Shown one piece after another: positions 8,818-17,272 of a DNA stretch of 64,000 nucleotides. Positions within the stretch are counted from its first letter, which is position 1. Each line of letters begins with the position of its first letter. The notes under the pieces are model-generated. The model had not been told where the DNA came from and made no database searches. It saw only the letters and a list, made by a program, of their open reading frames with translations. The DNA is taken from NCBI RefSeq assembly GCF_003675385.1, contig NZ_RCWZ01000004.1:310001-374000 (forward strand), read 5' to 3'. Position numbers and translations under genes: made by a program. Source of the DNA: Mucilaginibacter kameinonensis. GTDB taxonomy: Bacteria; Bacteroidota; Bacteroidia; Sphingobacteriales; Sphingobacteriaceae.

Positions 8818-9594
8818 TCAATTAAACAGGCTCGCGAAACTGTTTTCGGAAATTATCTTTTCAACTTTGTTTTCCAGCTCCTGGTAAATAATGCTATTCA
8901 AAAAATTACCTGAACTGATCCGTTTTACTCCGGCACTCTGCAGCGCTTTAAAATCAGGTAGATTAGGCATACACATTACACTTACCGGAAGGCTGGATAA
9001 GGCTGTTATTTTTTCAATATCAACTATTTGCGTAATGCAAGGAAAAAACAAACCATGTACGCCTGTATCCTGGTAAAGTTTAGTACGTGTAAGGGCATCT
9101 TCAAGCGCGTTGGGCAAACCAAGCAAAAATGAATCTGAACGTAAGTTTATAAACACCTCCACGCCTGCTTTGGCCAGCAACCTGGTAACCTGTTTAAGTT
9201 TTGCGGCAAATTCATTCGCATCAACAATGCTGCGCTGACCGTTGATTACTATCGAATCTTCGATGTTAATACCTGCCACACCAAGACTATGCAAGCGGAT
9301 GATATTATCACTAATTTCCTCGGGCGTGTTACCATAGCCAGCTTCAAGATCAACCGATAATATGGCTGTTGCCGATGTAGCTATCCATTTGATCACAAAA
9401 AGATAATCGTCAAAACTCATTTCTTCGCCATCGGCAAAACCTAATGTAGCTGCAACGGCCGCGCTTGACGTGCCTATGGCTTTAAAATTCAGTTTATCAT
9501 AAACCTGCGCGCTTTGCACATTCCATACGTTACCAATTTGCAAAAGTTCTGTATTATGATGCAGGGCTAAAAATTCTTTAAATCTGTTTTTCAT
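8818..9594 (-). CDS. Isocitrate lyase/phosphoenolpyruvate mutase family protein
   Basis: A 258-residue cytoplasmic TIM-barrel protein of the PEP mutase/isocitrate lyase superfamily. Family features include an N-terminal ALHHNTELLQIGNVWN stretch, the substrate/metal segment SVDLEAGYGN (about residues 80-89), GINIEDS (about 113-119) and the late VSVMCMPN strand. Members cleave or rearrange C-C or C-P bonds of 2-oxo acids (methylisocitrate, oxaloacetate, phosphonopyruvate). This short form lacks the full catalytic loop of isocitrate lyase, so the reaction is unknown. It shares a promoter motif with the next two genes upstream (NTF2-like and AraC), 17 bases before a TAATTTTG box, and is followed by two terminators. 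Confidence 0.85.
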   Translation of the reverse strand: MKNRFKEFLALHHNTELLQIGNVWNVQSAQVYDKLNFKAIGTSSAAVAATLGFADGEEMSFDDYLFVIKWIATSATAILSVDLEAGYGNTPEEISDNIIRLHSLGVAGINIEDSIVINGQRSIVDANEFAAKLKQVTRLLAKAGVEVFINLRSDSFLLGLPNALEDALTRTKLYQDTGVHGLFFPCITQIVDIEKITALSSLPVSVMCMPNLPDFKALQSAGVKRISSGNFLNSIIYQELENKVEKIISENSFASLFN

Positions 9595-9616
9595 TTCCTT
9601 ATTTTTTATTGATGCT

Positions 9617-9660
9617 CAAAATTAGCCCGCTTGCTTTTCTGAAAATTGTATAAAACGGAA
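9617..9660 (-). promoter_or_regulatory. AraC-type regulated promoter of the PEP-mutase-like gene
   Basis: AAAATTGTATAAAACGGAA (plus strand, 9642-9660) is identical to a site before the NTF2-like gene. On the minus strand it is followed after 17 bases by TAATTTTG (9624-9617), a TAnnTTTG box. The ATG at 9594 is 23 bases beyond the box. Confidence 0.7.
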
Positions 9661-9668
9661 CAAAATGA

Positions 9669-9745
9669 GGTGAAAGGTGAAAGGTGAAAGGTGAAAGGTG
9701 AAAGGTGAAAGGTGAAAGGTGAAAGGTGAAAGGTGAAAGGTGAAA
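9669..9745. repeat. Perfect heptamer tandem array, 11 x GGTGAAA
   Basis: Eleven uninterrupted copies of GGTGAAA (77 bases) fill the space between the terminator of the NTF2-like gene and the regulated promoter of the PEP-mutase-like gene. Perfect short repeats are prone to slippage, so copy number may vary between strains. The array lies 9 bases upstream of the promoter motif, not between operator and box. Confidence 0.95.
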
Positions 9746-9780
9746 CAACAATGACCGGGTAAACCCGGCCATTGTTGTTT
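9743..9780 (-). terminator. Rho-independent terminator of the NTF2-like gene
   Basis: A 17-base inverted repeat (9743-9759 with 9764-9780) with a 4-base loop and one non-Watson-Crick position, which is a G-U pair on the minus strand. It begins 18 bases after the stop at 9798 and ends in TTGTTGTTT. It touches the heptamer array. Confidence 0.8.
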
Positions 9781-9797
9781 CAATCAGGCTGAATTAA

Positions 9798-10178
9798 TCA
9801 GGCTACAAGGTTAGCTTCGGCTCCGAAAGCGTGATCGATGATAATTTTCCAGCTGCCATCGGGTTGTTGCTTCATAAGTTCGATGCCTTTTGCTGCAACC
9901 TGGGTTTTACCTTTGTCTGTAATACTCCACTCCGATCGGCCTACGGCTACATCGCCCGATTGTAGACAGTAAACGGTTTTAATTTCCATTACTCCCGGAA
10001 CAGCGCAAATGCTTTTTACTGCTTCTACAAACTGGGACTGCCCTGATACTTCTTTTCCGGGTTCAGGGAAAATGATGCCGTTAGCATCGTACACATTCAT
10101 AATTACATCTAAATTTTTGGTGTTGAAAGCTGCGGCTAATACCGCGTGTACATCCTGTGGTGTTTTTGCTGTTTTCAT
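9798..10178 (-). CDS. NTF2-like/SnoaL-like protein (DUF4440-type)
   Basis: A 126-residue cytoplasmic protein with the NTF2-like cone fold pattern. An N-terminal helix (PQDVHAVLAAAFNTKNLD) is followed by VYDANGIIFPEPG and strands ending WKIIIDHAFGAE, as in ketosteroid-isomerase-like and YybH/DUF4440 proteins. Such proteins bind or isomerise small hydrophobic molecules, but no catalytic pair can be assigned here. It lies between the AraC gene and the PEP-mutase-like gene and shares their promoter motif, so it is probably controlled by that AraC. It has its own terminator. Confidence 0.8.
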   Translation of the reverse strand: MKTAKTPQDVHAVLAAAFNTKNLDVIMNVYDANGIIFPEPGKEVSGQSQFVEAVKSICAVPGVMEIKTVYCLQSGDVAVGRSEWSITDKGKTQVAAKGIELMKQQPDGSWKIIIDHAFGAEANLVA

Positions 10179-10200
10179 TGTGTTGTGTTTTTATTGTCAG

Positions 10201-10244
10201 CAAAACTATGCGGCTTTAACAGACCAAAATTGTATAAAACGGAA
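10201..10244 (-). promoter_or_regulatory. AraC-type regulated promoter of the NTF2-like gene
   Basis: The 19-base motif at 10226-10244 is identical to the one at 9642-9660. It is followed, 17 bases on along the minus strand, by TAGTTTTG (10208-10201). The ATG at 10178 is again 23 bases past the box, giving the same geometry as the promoter at 9617-9660. Confidence 0.7.
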
Positions 10245-10249
10245 GTGTA

Positions 10250-11065
10250 TTAACTACCTGCCAATACCTGGTTTATTGGCGATGCCTGAGCAGCAAAGGC
10301 ATTGGGTGTAAGTCCTGTAAAAAGCTTAAACTCCTTTATAAAATGGGCCTGGTCAAAATAGCCGGCGCTGTAAGCTACGTTAGTCAGCTTTTCTTCGGCA
10401 GCGTTTACGAGGTTAAGGCTATGTTGAAAGCGGTTTATTTTATAAAATAATTTGGGAGGTATGCCAGTATACTGCGAAAAAAGGGTATTTAAATGCCGTG
10501 AAGAAATATTATGCCGGTTGGAAATAGACAGGATATTATCATCGCTGTAGCTCTTTTTAAGATTGCCTATGATGTCACCTATGAATTTGATCTTCGAGTG
10601 CTTCTTTTCAGTTACAGATAAACGGATCCAAAGGTAATCCTCAATCATGGCCACCTTCGCGTTCAGATCGGGAGTCTCTAATAACCTTGAATAAAGCGTT
10701 TGCAATTTAGGGCCGAATACATGCCTGGCATCTACAATTTCATTATTGAATTCGGATACGCTTTCTTCAAAAAAATAAGCGGCCGAATGTGGGTAGAAAC
10801 GGAAGCCCAGCATGATATTTCGCCCTACTGATTGTATGGCCAACGGCTTGGTGATCTGTCCCCAAAGTTCAACAGGTGGCGTGGTGTAAAATGTATCCTC
10901 TTTTTTTGATTTCCAGTTTCCGGCACCCAAGTTAAAGATCACCTCCATGGTGCCGCTCGGAAACACGATATCATCATAGCTCCTGTCCGAATCAGATTCG
11001 TAAAAGTAGAAGCATTTGATGTACGGCTGCAGCCTTTGGCCCGGAAGAATCTCTTTAAAAACCAT
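10250..11065 (-). CDS. AraC family transcriptional regulator (DUF6597-like sensor domain)
   Basis: A 271-residue regulator from the ATG at 11065; a TTG 21 bases upstream is a less likely start. The N-terminal half (QPYIKCFYFYES, about 13-24, and FPSGTMEVIFNLG, about 35-47) resembles the DUF6597 cupin-like domain. The C-terminal half carries the two helix-turn-helix motifs (ISSRHLNTLFSQYTGIPPK and AYSAGYFDQAHFIKEFKLF). Upstream lies a 16/17 match to the motif in front of the next two genes, suggesting that it regulates itself, the NTF2-like gene and the PEP-mutase-like gene. Its effector is unknown. The box-to-ATG distance is very short (6 bases), implying an almost leaderless mRNA or a later start. 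Confidence 0.85.
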   Translation of the reverse strand: MVFKEILPGQRLQPYIKCFYFYESDSDRSYDDIVFPSGTMEVIFNLGAGNWKSKKEDTFYTTPPVELWGQITKPLAIQSVGRNIMLGFRFYPHSAAYFFEESVSEFNNEIVDARHVFGPKLQTLYSRLLETPDLNAKVAMIEDYLWIRLSVTEKKHSKIKFIGDIIGNLKKSYSDDNILSISNRHNISSRHLNTLFSQYTGIPPKLFYKINRFQHSLNLVNAAEEKLTNVAYSAGYFDQAHFIKEFKLFTGLTPNAFAAQASPINQVLAGS

Positions 11066-11070
11066 TATCA

Positions 11071-11115
11071 CAAATATAAGGTCCAAGCCAATGATCTGAA
11101 TTGTAAAAAACGGAA
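11071..11115 (-). promoter_or_regulatory. Putative autoregulated promoter of the AraC gene
   Basis: AATTGTAAAAAACGGAA (plus, 11099-11115) matches 16 of 17 bases of the sites at 9642 and 10226. Aligned in the same register, it is 18 bases upstream of TATATTTG (11078-11071) on the minus strand. Confidence 0.65.
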
Positions 11116-11136
11116 CATTCTTAACCTTAAAGTCAT

Positions 11137-11172
11137 AAAAAAAGCCGCACGACCAATAATGATCGTACGGCT
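11137..11172 (-). terminator. Rho-independent terminator of the second SusC/SusD operon
   Basis: On the minus strand, AGCCGTACGA pairs with TCGTGCGGCT (10 pairs, one G-U), followed by TTTTTTTA. It is 30 bases after the SusD stop. Confidence 0.85.
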
Positions 11173-11202
11173 GATTTATGATAACATTTAGATGGGGATA
11201 AA

Positions 11203-12750
11203 TTAATAACCCGGATTTTGAGTCAGTTTGCTGTTGATCTGGATCTCCCGGAAAGGAATAGCGTAAATCAACCTGTTCTGATCAATCAGGAAAGTAGATG
11301 GCAATAAAAATCCGTACAATGCTTTCAAACGCACACCCTTGGCTGTGATAGCATCAATAGCCTGACCATTTCGGATCAGGTCTGTCCACCGGTGATTTTC
11401 AAATGCCAGCTCGTGGCGCATTTCGTTAGAAACATTAAGCTTGGTGGCCTGTGCAAGGGCAGGTAAACCGGCCCTTAACCTTACCTGGTTTAAATATGGT
11501 AAAGCCTCACTATTTTTATTCTCGGCAACTAAACACTCTGCCAAAAGCAATAATGCGCCCGAGTAACGGTATATAGGCCAGTTATCATCAGTATTGTATT
11601 CAACCTGGTATGGCGGGTGCAGGTACTTTTTGATGAAATAGTAATAACCAAGACCAGCAGTTGGTTTATAATCAACAGGACTTTTAACGGCGGTTGTGGT
11701 CAACACCTCGTTATTTACCGTGCCTTCGGCCACGGCTATTGAGACAGGTAGCCTCAGGTCACCTTTCTCGTAAGAGTCAACCATTTCCTGTGTTGGCACA
11801 TTCCATCCGCCGCTGGCAAGACTCCCACGGGCATTAGTACCATGTAGACCAAGAATTGCTTCGGTGTTGGTAGTTTTAGGAATAAAGCGCCAGATAAAAT
11901 CGCTTTGCTGCCCATCATTCCCTGCTTTGTACTGTACTTCAAAAATTGATTCGGAATTGTTCTTGTTGGTAGGATCGAAAACATTGGCATAGTTAGGCAA
12001 AAGCGAGTAACTCATTTTGGTGATATCCAGTAACGCGGCTTCGGCCTTGGCATAATCAGGGCTTGGTTTTGACATGTACGCATACCCCAGTAACATTTTA
12101 GCCGCGCCCTGAGTAGCCCTGCCCGATTGCGGAAATGTTTTAACAACCGGTAAAAGCGGTATGGCTTTGTTCAGGTCGGCTATGATCTGGGTATAAACCT
12201 CATCTACCGAATTACGTGGCAAAAAGGCTCCGTTCACATCAGTTACTTCTTCTACCTGCAGCGGAACTCCGCCAAAATGCTGAACCAGGTCATAGTAATA
12301 AAAGGCGCGTAAAAACAGGGCTTCCCCTCCTATCTGGTCTTTATCAGTTTGTGCAAGAGATGATTTATCAAGCCTGGTCAAAATCGTGTTTAACTTAGCT
12401 ATTCCTTCATAGTCATTTCCGTATCGGTTACCCGGCGAGTTTGGCGCCTGGCTTGAGGTAGAGTTATCTATAAACTCGGCATAAGCTTCGGCACTGGTCG
12501 ATGTGCCCCTATCGGCAGAATAGAAAGTGAAGAAGGTATTGTCTGAACGCATTTCGTCCATATAAATACCCATAAAGGCCACGCCCCTAAGGTTTGTATA
12601 TGCACCGGTAAGTGCCTGGTTAAACTGGTCGGCATTTTTAAAAAATGAAGCCGAACTAAGCGCGGTTTGCGGAACAAGGTCAAGCGTTCCCTTTTTGCAG
12701 GACGCCATGCAAACCACTGCTGTTAGTAATATATAGGTTATCTTTTTCAT
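11203..12750 (-). CDS. SusD/RagB-family nutrient-binding outer-membrane lipoprotein
   Basis: A 515-residue lipoprotein from the ATG at 12750; the frame is open to a TTG at 12774, but the ATG gives a proper signal peptide and lipobox (VVCMASCKKG). RagB/SusD features include LRAFYYYDLVQHFGGVPL (about residues 140-157), NLNKAIPLLP, YLNQVRLRAG and the C-terminal ELAFENHRWTDLIRNG followed by IPFREIQINSKLTQNPGY. It partners the SusC encoded directly upstream. The pair is divergent from the PhyH/six-hairpin gene set and shares a mirror-image promoter with it, so its ligand is probably that pathway's glycoside. Confidence 0.93.
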   Translation of the reverse strand: MKKITYILLTAVVCMASCKKGTLDLVPQTALSSASFFKNADQFNQALTGAYTNLRGVAFMGIYMDEMRSDNTFFTFYSADRGTSTSAEAYAEFIDNSTSSQAPNSPGNRYGNDYEGIAKLNTILTRLDKSSLAQTDKDQIGGEALFLRAFYYYDLVQHFGGVPLQVEEVTDVNGAFLPRNSVDEVYTQIIADLNKAIPLLPVVKTFPQSGRATQGAAKMLLGYAYMSKPSPDYAKAEAALLDITKMSYSLLPNYANVFDPTNKNNSESIFEVQYKAGNDGQQSDFIWRFIPKTTNTEAILGLHGTNARGSLASGGWNVPTQEMVDSYEKGDLRLPVSIAVAEGTVNNEVLTTTAVKSPVDYKPTAGLGYYYFIKKYLHPPYQVEYNTDDNWPIYRYSGALLLLAECLVAENKNSEALPYLNQVRLRAGLPALAQATKLNVSNEMRHELAFENHRWTDLIRNGQAIDAITAKGVRLKALYGFLLPSTFLIDQNRLIYAIPFREIQINSKLTQNPGY

Positions 12751-12774
12751 TGTGTGTCTTATTAATGTTTGCAA

Positions 12775-15700
12775 TTAAAAACCCGCGTTTAAACCCACAG
12801 AAAGGATACGTGGAATAGGGTATCCTGTGAAATCACGTCCCTGGTTCAGGCCGTTCAAGCCTGCAAGCCCGGCTTCGGGGTTCATACCCGGATATTTGGT
12901 GAAAATGAAAGCATTTTGCGCACTCACATAAGCGCGCAGGTTTCTAAAATACTTGAGCTTTTTAACCGGGACGGTATAGCCTAAGGTGATATTTTTTACA
13001 GCAAGGTAAGTAGCTTTAAATACCTGACGGCTGGTGAAATTACGGAAGTCTTCGGTAGTGCCGGTTCTTGTACGGGGATAGATACCATCACCAGGATCTT
13101 CCGGCGATCTCCAACGGTTTGCCACACCTTTACGCACGTTAAATACACCGTCGAGGTTTTCGGTAGATTGGAAAGCATCGTCCGCGATATCGTTACCAAC
13201 CGAACCGGCCATAACAATACTAAGATCAACGTTTTTATAACTAAAGCTGTTGGTGATACCATATGTAAATGTAGGGTTCGGGTTGCCGATAAAAGTACGG
13301 TCGTAGCTGTCAATTTTCCCGTCGGGCTTACCATCCGGACCACTTACATCTTTAAAACGGGCAGTACCAACCATAGCAGTGGCATCGTGCGGTTGGGTAT
13401 CAAACTCCTGCTGTGTCATGTACACGCCAGTGTTGATATAGCCGTAAAACAAGCCTATCGGGTGGCCAACGGCAGTCCGGTTATCGTCCCAATATTCACC
13501 GTAGCCGCCAATCGGCGCATCGTTAGTTCCTAACTTCTTCACCAAATTCCTGTCGAACGAGATATTGAAGCCTGTATTCCATTTAAAATCGCCAACCAGG
13601 TTTTTTGAGTTAATGGTAAACTCATGTCCCCAGAAATCAAACCTGCCGATATTGGATGTAATGGTTGAGAAACCCGATTGTACCGGGATATCGATGCCAT
13701 ACAACAAGCCGTCAGTCTTTTTCCAGTAATAGTCATAAGTAAAGGCAATGCGGCTATTAAAAAGCTCCAGGTCCAAACCGGCATCATAACTAACGGTAGT
13801 TTCCCAGGTGAGATTGTTGTTCCCGATACCGTTCAGCGCCTTGCCGGGCGTTACACTGTTGCCAAAAACATAGTTATTGCTGTTTACATTAGCTAAGTAG
13901 CTGTAATCGCCAATGTTGTAGTTACCCGTTTTACCGGCGCTCACCCTGAATTTCAGGAAGCTGATAGGTTTAACTTTCTTTAAGAAATCCTCTTCCGAAG
14001 CAACCCAGCCAACTGAGCCCGAAGGAAAATTACCGTATTTGGTGTTAGCCCCAAAGCGCGATGAACCGTCACGCCTGAAGTTTAACGAGATCAGGTATTT
14101 ACTGTCGAAGTTATAGTTCAATCGACCAAAAAGGGAAATTAATGCCGACTGGCTGGCATCCGCGTTGCCGATACGGGTAGTAGCAGCGTTTATCCATTGA
14201 ATGTTATCATCCGGAAACTGGCTGGCAGCAATAGAGCTATTCTCGGTAGAGTATTTTTGGTAACTGTAACCCGCCAGGAAATCAATATGATGTTTGTTAA
14301 ATGCCTTCTGGTAGTTTAAGGTATTTTCGCTAAGCCAGGTTAAAAAATTGCTGGTATTGTAACTACCGCTCGCAGGTTGTGGTGGCGCGCTGCCTAAACC
14401 GCCCTGCGCTGTTGAAGGTGTAAACTGGCGGTTAACCGTATTATCGGTATTAACGTTGATGGTAGTTTTGAATTTAAGGCCATCTATCAATTTAACTTCA
14501 GCAAAACCATTAGCCAGTACCCTTGCAGCCTTTGTTTTATTGGTGATTTGCGTTAACACCAAATAATAGTTAGGATTTGGGAACATGCCCGGTTGCGAAA
14601 ATGATACTGGGTAGCTGCCGTCGGCATTTTTATATTTAACCGTTGGATCCATTAAAAAGGCATTTTCAATGATATTACGACCGTTATCTAACCCAGGCAC
14701 CACCTGGTTGTTACCATAAGATAACTCCAGATTGACGCCAAGCGTAAGCCTGTCCGATGCATTGTAGATATTGTTTGATCTTGCCGTAAAGCGCTCATCA
14801 TAGGAGTTGAGCATTACCCCCTCCTGCTTGTTATAGTTTAAGTTTACCGCGGTTTTCAAATCTTTGGTACCCGAACTGAAAGCGAGGTTATAATTTTGCG
14901 ATACCGCATTGCGCAGCAACACATCAAACCAGTTGGTGCCCGCGTTTCCTGCATATTGTTCAGGGTTTTGATATACAGATGGCACGCCGCCGGTATAACC
15001 TTCATAGCGGGCTTTATCCTCGTAAAACTCCTTTTTGAATTGAGCAAATTCCTGCGCGTTCATCAAATCGGGTTTACCGCGATCAGGTACAGATTGTACA
15101 CCAGTGTAAGCGCTGAAATCAAGCGTTTTAATACCGGCTTTACCCTGCTTGGTTGTTACCAAAACAACGCCGTTAGCAGCGCGTGAGCCGTATAGTGATG
15201 AAGCGGAAGCATCCTTCAATACAGAGATAGATTCGATCTCATCAGGGCTTAAAGTTTGCAAGCCGCTTTGCGACGGGAAACCATCGATAACGATAAGCGG
15301 GTTGTTACCGGCATTGATAGATGCCGCCCCCCTGATCCTGAAGGTCATTTCAGCACCCGGCGTTCCGGAGTTTTGGTTAATCTGTACACCGGCGAGTTTA
15401 CCCTGTAGTTTCTGCCCGATATTGGCTACCGGCATATCCTTTACCTCTTTTGTGTTGATTGAGCTAACAGCGCCGGTAATTTCGCGCCGGGCTTGGGTAC
15501 CGTAGCTCACTACAACAACTTCCTTTAGTCCCTGCGAAATGGATGCCAAGCGTACATCTAAAACAGCACCAGCCGGAACCGTTAATTGCTGCTCTTTATA
15601 GCCGATATACCTAAATATCAATACGCCGCCAACCGGCGCGTTGATCCTGAATTTACCGTTAACATCGGTTTGCGCACCGGTTGAAGTGCCTTTTAACATA

Positions 15701-15858
15701 ACAGAAACGCCCACTACCGGCTCGGAGCTAAGGGAATCTTTTACAGTACCGGTTACTGCTACCTGCGCACCGGCATTAAAAGGAAGGTACATCAGCAGCC
15801 CGATGATGACTGCCAGCATGTGCTTCCAGGGGTCAAAAAGTAGAATTTTTCTTTTCAT
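12775..15858 (-). CDS. SusC/RagA-family TonB-linked outer-membrane transporter
   Basis: A 1027-residue TonB-dependent importer: signal peptide (1-31), carboxypeptidase-like domain (about 32-115), plug with VIDGFPSQSG (about 184-193) and SVLKDASASSLYGSRAANG (about 206-224), then the barrel ending SVGLNAGF. It is immediately followed by the SusD gene (the SusC stop touches the TTG upstream of the SusD ATG). The promoter is probably the TACTTTTG box at 16210-16203, which would give an unusually long leader of about 340 bases. Control by the AraC protein encoded at 20576-21463 is inferred from the shared operator. Confidence 0.93.
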   Translation of the reverse strand: MKRKILLFDPWKHMLAVIIGLLMYLPFNAGAQVAVTGTVKDSLSSEPVVGVSVMLKGTSTGAQTDVNGKFRINAPVGGVLIFRYIGYKEQQLTVPAGAVLDVRLASISQGLKEVVVVSYGTQARREITGAVSSINTKEVKDMPVANIGQKLQGKLAGVQINQNSGTPGAEMTFRIRGAASINAGNNPLIVIDGFPSQSGLQTLSPDEIESISVLKDASASSLYGSRAANGVVLVTTKQGKAGIKTLDFSAYTGVQSVPDRGKPDLMNAQEFAQFKKEFYEDKARYEGYTGGVPSVYQNPEQYAGNAGTNWFDVLLRNAVSQNYNLAFSSGTKDLKTAVNLNYNKQEGVMLNSYDERFTARSNNIYNASDRLTLGVNLELSYGNNQVVPGLDNGRNIIENAFLMDPTVKYKNADGSYPVSFSQPGMFPNPNYYLVLTQITNKTKAARVLANGFAEVKLIDGLKFKTTINVNTDNTVNRQFTPSTAQGGLGSAPPQPASGSYNTSNFLTWLSENTLNYQKAFNKHHIDFLAGYSYQKYSTENSSIAASQFPDDNIQWINAATTRIGNADASQSALISLFGRLNYNFDSKYLISLNFRRDGSSRFGANTKYGNFPSGSVGWVASEEDFLKKVKPISFLKFRVSAGKTGNYNIGDYSYLANVNSNNYVFGNSVTPGKALNGIGNNNLTWETTVSYDAGLDLELFNSRIAFTYDYYWKKTDGLLYGIDIPVQSGFSTITSNIGRFDFWGHEFTINSKNLVGDFKWNTGFNISFDRNLVKKLGTNDAPIGGYGEYWDDNRTAVGHPIGLFYGYINTGVYMTQQEFDTQPHDATAMVGTARFKDVSGPDGKPDGKIDSYDRTFIGNPNPTFTYGITNSFSYKNVDLSIVMAGSVGNDIADDAFQSTENLDGVFNVRKGVANRWRSPEDPGDGIYPRTRTGTTEDFRNFTSRQVFKATYLAVKNITLGYTVPVKKLKYFRNLRAYVSAQNAFIFTKYPGMNPEAGLAGLNGLNQGRDFTGYPIPRILSVGLNAGF

Positions 15859-16202
15859 AAAATTTACATGAATTGGTTAATGATGGATAGAATAAGGCAT
15901 AGCACAGCCAGGCCAGTTTGAATTAGCTTTTTTTTCCGCCTTAGGCAATTGTTATTTAATGCTTCAGGACTTTTGAATTAAGAAAACGAATAATCGGCAG
16001 GCCGCTAAGGGCTTTGCGATTGGCTGCAGACTTTGGGTATAAAACGTTTTACCAAACAATCGAAAATTCGGCTGTCTGTAATAGTCTGTACCCGGTCAAT
16101 AATGTTTACTTTCATAGAGCAGGGTGGTTAAAGATGATAGCAACCATTTACAGAATAGTTATCAAAATTCGTATCTGGCTGGTTGGCTTATAATTGTAAC
16201 AT
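15859..16202 (-). other. Long untranslated leader upstream of susC
   Basis: About 340 bases lie between the predicted susC promoter (16203-16210) and its ATG. No coding frame or known riboswitch was recognised. A closer promoter cannot be excluded. Confidence 0.4.
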
Positions 16203-16378
16203 CAAAAGTATTTCATAGATCAAAAATCGAAATACACATTCCGCACTTTAATTTGTACTTTTTGATATTTTTTACTTGTGTTTTTTGGCAGGCCGAAAAG
16301 TAAAAGCGATATATCAAAAAGTACAAAAAATAGGCGCTCTTGTGCTAACTGTCAAATTTTCATTTGAAATACTTTTGA
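16202..16378. promoter_or_regulatory. Symmetric divergent promoter with paired AraC-type operators
   Basis: Two inverted identical 17-mers, TTTGTACTTTTTGATAT at 16252-16268 and its complement at 16311-16327, are 42 bases apart. Outside each lies an inverted copy of TGAAATACTTTTGA (16202-16215 minus, 16365-16378 plus) containing a TACTTTTG box of the TAnnTTTG type. Operator-to-box spacing is 41 bases on the susC side and 42 on the PhyH side. A one-mismatch 17-mer occurs upstream of the AraC gene at 21576-21592. Confidence 0.8.
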
Positions 16379-16407
16379 AACCGTAAACCATAAAATACAA
16401 GACCTAA

Positions 16408-17223
16408 ATGAAAAATGAGCTTTCGCAACAACAGGTTGCGCAATACCGCCATGACGGTTTCCTGGTGATAGAAGATTTTTTAAGTACCGATGAACTTTCC
16501 CTTTGGCGGGAGGCATTGGATGCGGCGGTTGCCAAAAGAAACGGCAATAAAATGCCCGACAGAAAAGAAGTATATGGCAAAGGCGACGATGCCGACAAAG
16601 CCTATTACGATAACGTTTTTGACCAGCTGATAAACCTGTGGCAGGATAATGAGGGCATAAAACAGATCATGCTTGATGAGCGCCTTGGTAAAATGGCAGC
16701 CCAACTGGCAGATATTGATGGTATCAGGATCTGGCATGATCAGGCCCTGATCAAAAAGCCATGGGCCAACCCTACATCATGGCATTTGGATACCCCCTAC
16801 TGGTCATTCAGCGACCGGCGGGCTTTATCTATCTGGGTAGCTTTGGATGATGCTACTTACGAAAACGGTTGCCTGTTCTTCATTCCAGGCTCTTATCATC
16901 AAACTACATTTGAAAACCCGGGCATAGGCAAAAACATGGGCGCTATTTTCACCACCTACCCGGAGTTTAAAGGAAGCAAATCGGTAGCCGCGCCCATGAA
17001 AGCGGGCAGCTGCTCGTTTCATAACGGTCTTACCATACACGGCGCGCACGCTAATATGACACCCGGATACCGGCGCGCCATGACCTGCGCCTACATGCCC
17101 GACGGTAATACCTACAACGGCATACAAAATATTATAAGCGATGCGGATGTCGCCAACATAAAGGTTGGTGACCTGTTAAATAACGACAGGCTCAACCCTT
17201 TGATATATAGCCGTACAAAGTAA
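16408..17223 (+). CDS. Phytanoyl-CoA dioxygenase (PhyH) family Fe(II)/2-oxoglutarate oxygenase
   Basis: A 271-residue cytoplasmic protein of the PhyH family. The iron-binding facial triad is visible as His126 and Asp128 (WHLDTPYW) and the distal His211 (LTIHGAHANMTPG), with Arg222/223 placed to bind 2-oxoglutarate. Family members hydroxylate or oxidatively demethylate diverse small molecules; the substrate is not readable here. It is the first gene of a plus-strand set with a six-hairpin hydrolase-like protein and a TIM-barrel isomerase, and is divergent from SusC/SusD under a mirrored promoter. That suggests it processes the imported compound, for example a modified sugar or the aglycone of a plant glycoside (inference). 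The TACTTTTG box lies 30 bases before the ATG. Confidence 0.87.
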   Translation: MKNELSQQQVAQYRHDGFLVIEDFLSTDELSLWREALDAAVAKRNGNKMPDRKEVYGKGDDADKAYYDNVFDQLINLWQDNEGIKQIMLDERLGKMAAQLADIDGIRIWHDQALIKKPWANPTSWHLDTPYWSFSDRRALSIWVALDDATYENGCLFFIPGSYHQTTFENPGIGKNMGAIFTTYPEFKGSKSVAAPMKAGSCSFHNGLTIHGAHANMTPGYRRAMTCAYMPDGNTYNGIQNIISDADVANIKVGDLLNNDRLNPLIYSRTK

Positions 17224-17272
17224 CTTAGCCAATTAAAGCCACATATCCAGTTTTTACCTCATAAGCCAACCT

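Noticed and set aside
9669..9745. GGTGAAA array considered as a CRISPR array
   Set aside because: Units are contiguous heptamers with no spacers and no cas genes nearby.
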